DNA from: Breznakiella homolactica
Lineage (GTDB): Bacteria; Spirochaetota; Spirochaetia; Treponematales; Breznakiellaceae
Reading direction: 5' to 3'
Length of the DNA stretch: 64,000 nt
Assembly: GCF_016616095.2 (NCBI RefSeq)
Contig: NZ_CP067089.2
Location: forward strand, 62,001 to 126,000
Part shown: piece by piece, positions 63,562 through 64,000 of the stretch
How the letters are laid out: each line of letters opens with the position of its first letter
Position numbering within the stretch: the first letter of the stretch is position 1
The notes under the pieces: generated by a model
What the model was told of the DNA's origin: nothing
Seen by the model: the letters and a program-made list of their open reading frames with translations, nothing else
Database searches by the model: none
Program-made: the position numbers and the translations under genes

Positions 63562-64000
63562 ATGGGAAAAATAGTTACCTTTGGTGAAATAATGCTGCGT
63601 CTCGAGCCGGAAGGCTATTTCCGTTTTCTTCAGGCCGCGACCTACGGCGCGACCTACGGCGGAGGAGAAGCAAATGTCGCGGTATCCCTGGCCAATTTCG
63701 GGCTTGACGCCGCCTTTGTGACGAAGCTTCCGAAGCATGAAATAGGCCAGGCGGGGATCAACAAGCTCCGGGAATTCGGGGTGGACGTTTCGAAAATAGT
63801 CCGGGGCGGAAACCGGGTGGGGATTTATTTTCTCGAAAAAGGCGCTTCCCAGCGGGCGTCCAAGGTGATCTACGACCGGGCCGGGTCGGCCATCGCCGCC
63901 GCGGAACCGGGGGATTTCGACTGGAACGCCATCTTTGAAGGAACCGAATGGTTCCATTTTACCGGTATAACCCCGGCTCTGGGGGATACGGTGGCCGCCA
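63562..64000 (+). CDS. kdgK: 2-keto-3-deoxygluconate kinase (PfkB family), 5' part
   Basis: 146 codons before the right edge: MGKIVTFGEIMLRLEPEGYF, with the PfkB N-terminal ATYGGGEANVAVSLANFG motif and DAAFVTKLPKHEIGQAGINK. Phosphorylates KDG to KDPG, the aldolase substrate. AAAGGAG lies about 9 nt before the ATG. The catalytic C-terminal half is off the window. Confidence 0.88.
   Translation, partial: MGKIVTFGEIMLRLEPEGYFRFLQAATYGATYGGGEANVAVSLANFGLDAAFVTKLPKHEIGQAGINKLREFGVDVSKIVRGGNRVGIYFLEKGASQRASKVIYDRAGSAIAAAEPGDFDWNAIFEGTEWFHFTGITPALGDTVAA

Noticed and set aside
1..64000. CRISPR arrays, insertion sequences, prophage or rRNA
   Set aside because: No regularly spaced repeats, transposase or phage genes, or rRNA sequence were seen. 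Gene content is otherwise ordinary chromosomal.

Overview
The window looks like a chromosomal segment of a treponeme (Spirochaetota), most likely one from the termite-hindgut, nitrogen-fixing group. The gene order hslU-flgB-flgC-fliE-fliF-fliG-fliH-fliI-fliJ is the treponemal flagellar arrangement. A NifA-type sigma-54 activator with amtB, glnK and a type III glutamine synthetase points to the termite-gut treponemes, and the coding sequence is moderately GC-rich. The species is inferred from gene content only.

Layout. 1-7301: end of hslU and the flagellar basal-body/export operon. 7298-10987 (minus): a large PocR/PAS/GGDEF/EAL/GAF signalling protein. 11416-14202: NAD salvage (pncA, pncB) and thpR. 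14174-14902 (minus): a TtcA-like PP-loop enzyme. 14941-15383: a highly structured gene-free region (RNA element copy A). 15432-18289: two unknown genes and a TGS/uridine-kinase fusion. 18646-20739: a chemoreceptor. 20743-25132 (minus): sbcCD, then tRNA-Arg. 25351-31234: a nitrogen-control island (nifA-like, amtB, glnK, glnN) with two identical sigma-54 promoters and a repeated 12-bp palindromic upstream site. 31365-33689: ferredoxin, tatD, tRNA-Leu, rhodanese, acyl-ACP thioesterase. 33767-36628: a three-gene ABC importer with an operator over its start site. 36769-40411: a heterodimeric ABC exporter. 40520-44205: small membrane/unknown genes and a homodimeric ABC exporter with a short secreted-peptide gene. 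44265-44497: RNA element copy B. 44602-51815: a YtrA-type GntR regulator, a slipin, a LolCDE-like ABC system, a LolA-like carrier and a beta-barrel protein. 51887-59848: a TolC/MFP/RND efflux operon with a PII-like small gene, divergent from its likely two-component regulator. 59898-61274: a MATE exporter. 61308-64000: a LacI regulator with two matched operators, a KDPG-aldolase fusion and the start of a KDG kinase.

How it fits together. The nitrogen island reads as one regulon. The NifA-like protein would bind paired TACAT-N2-ATGTA sites about 145-180 bp upstream of the amtB-glnK and glnN sigma-54 promoters. A single copy of the same site precedes nifA itself. The PII protein lacks the usual uridylylated tyrosine 51.

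The least explained signal is a pair of related structured intergenic elements near 15.2 kb and 44.4 kb. They share a 9-bp closing helix, a small hairpin, a second helix with a compensating G-U pair, and an identical 16-nt strand, while the apical hairpins differ in sequence but are retained as helices. Both lie on the same strand between divergent genes. I do not recognise the family. A second shared signal is a hairpin with identical 10-bp arms upstream of flgB and upstream of the EAL-domain gene.
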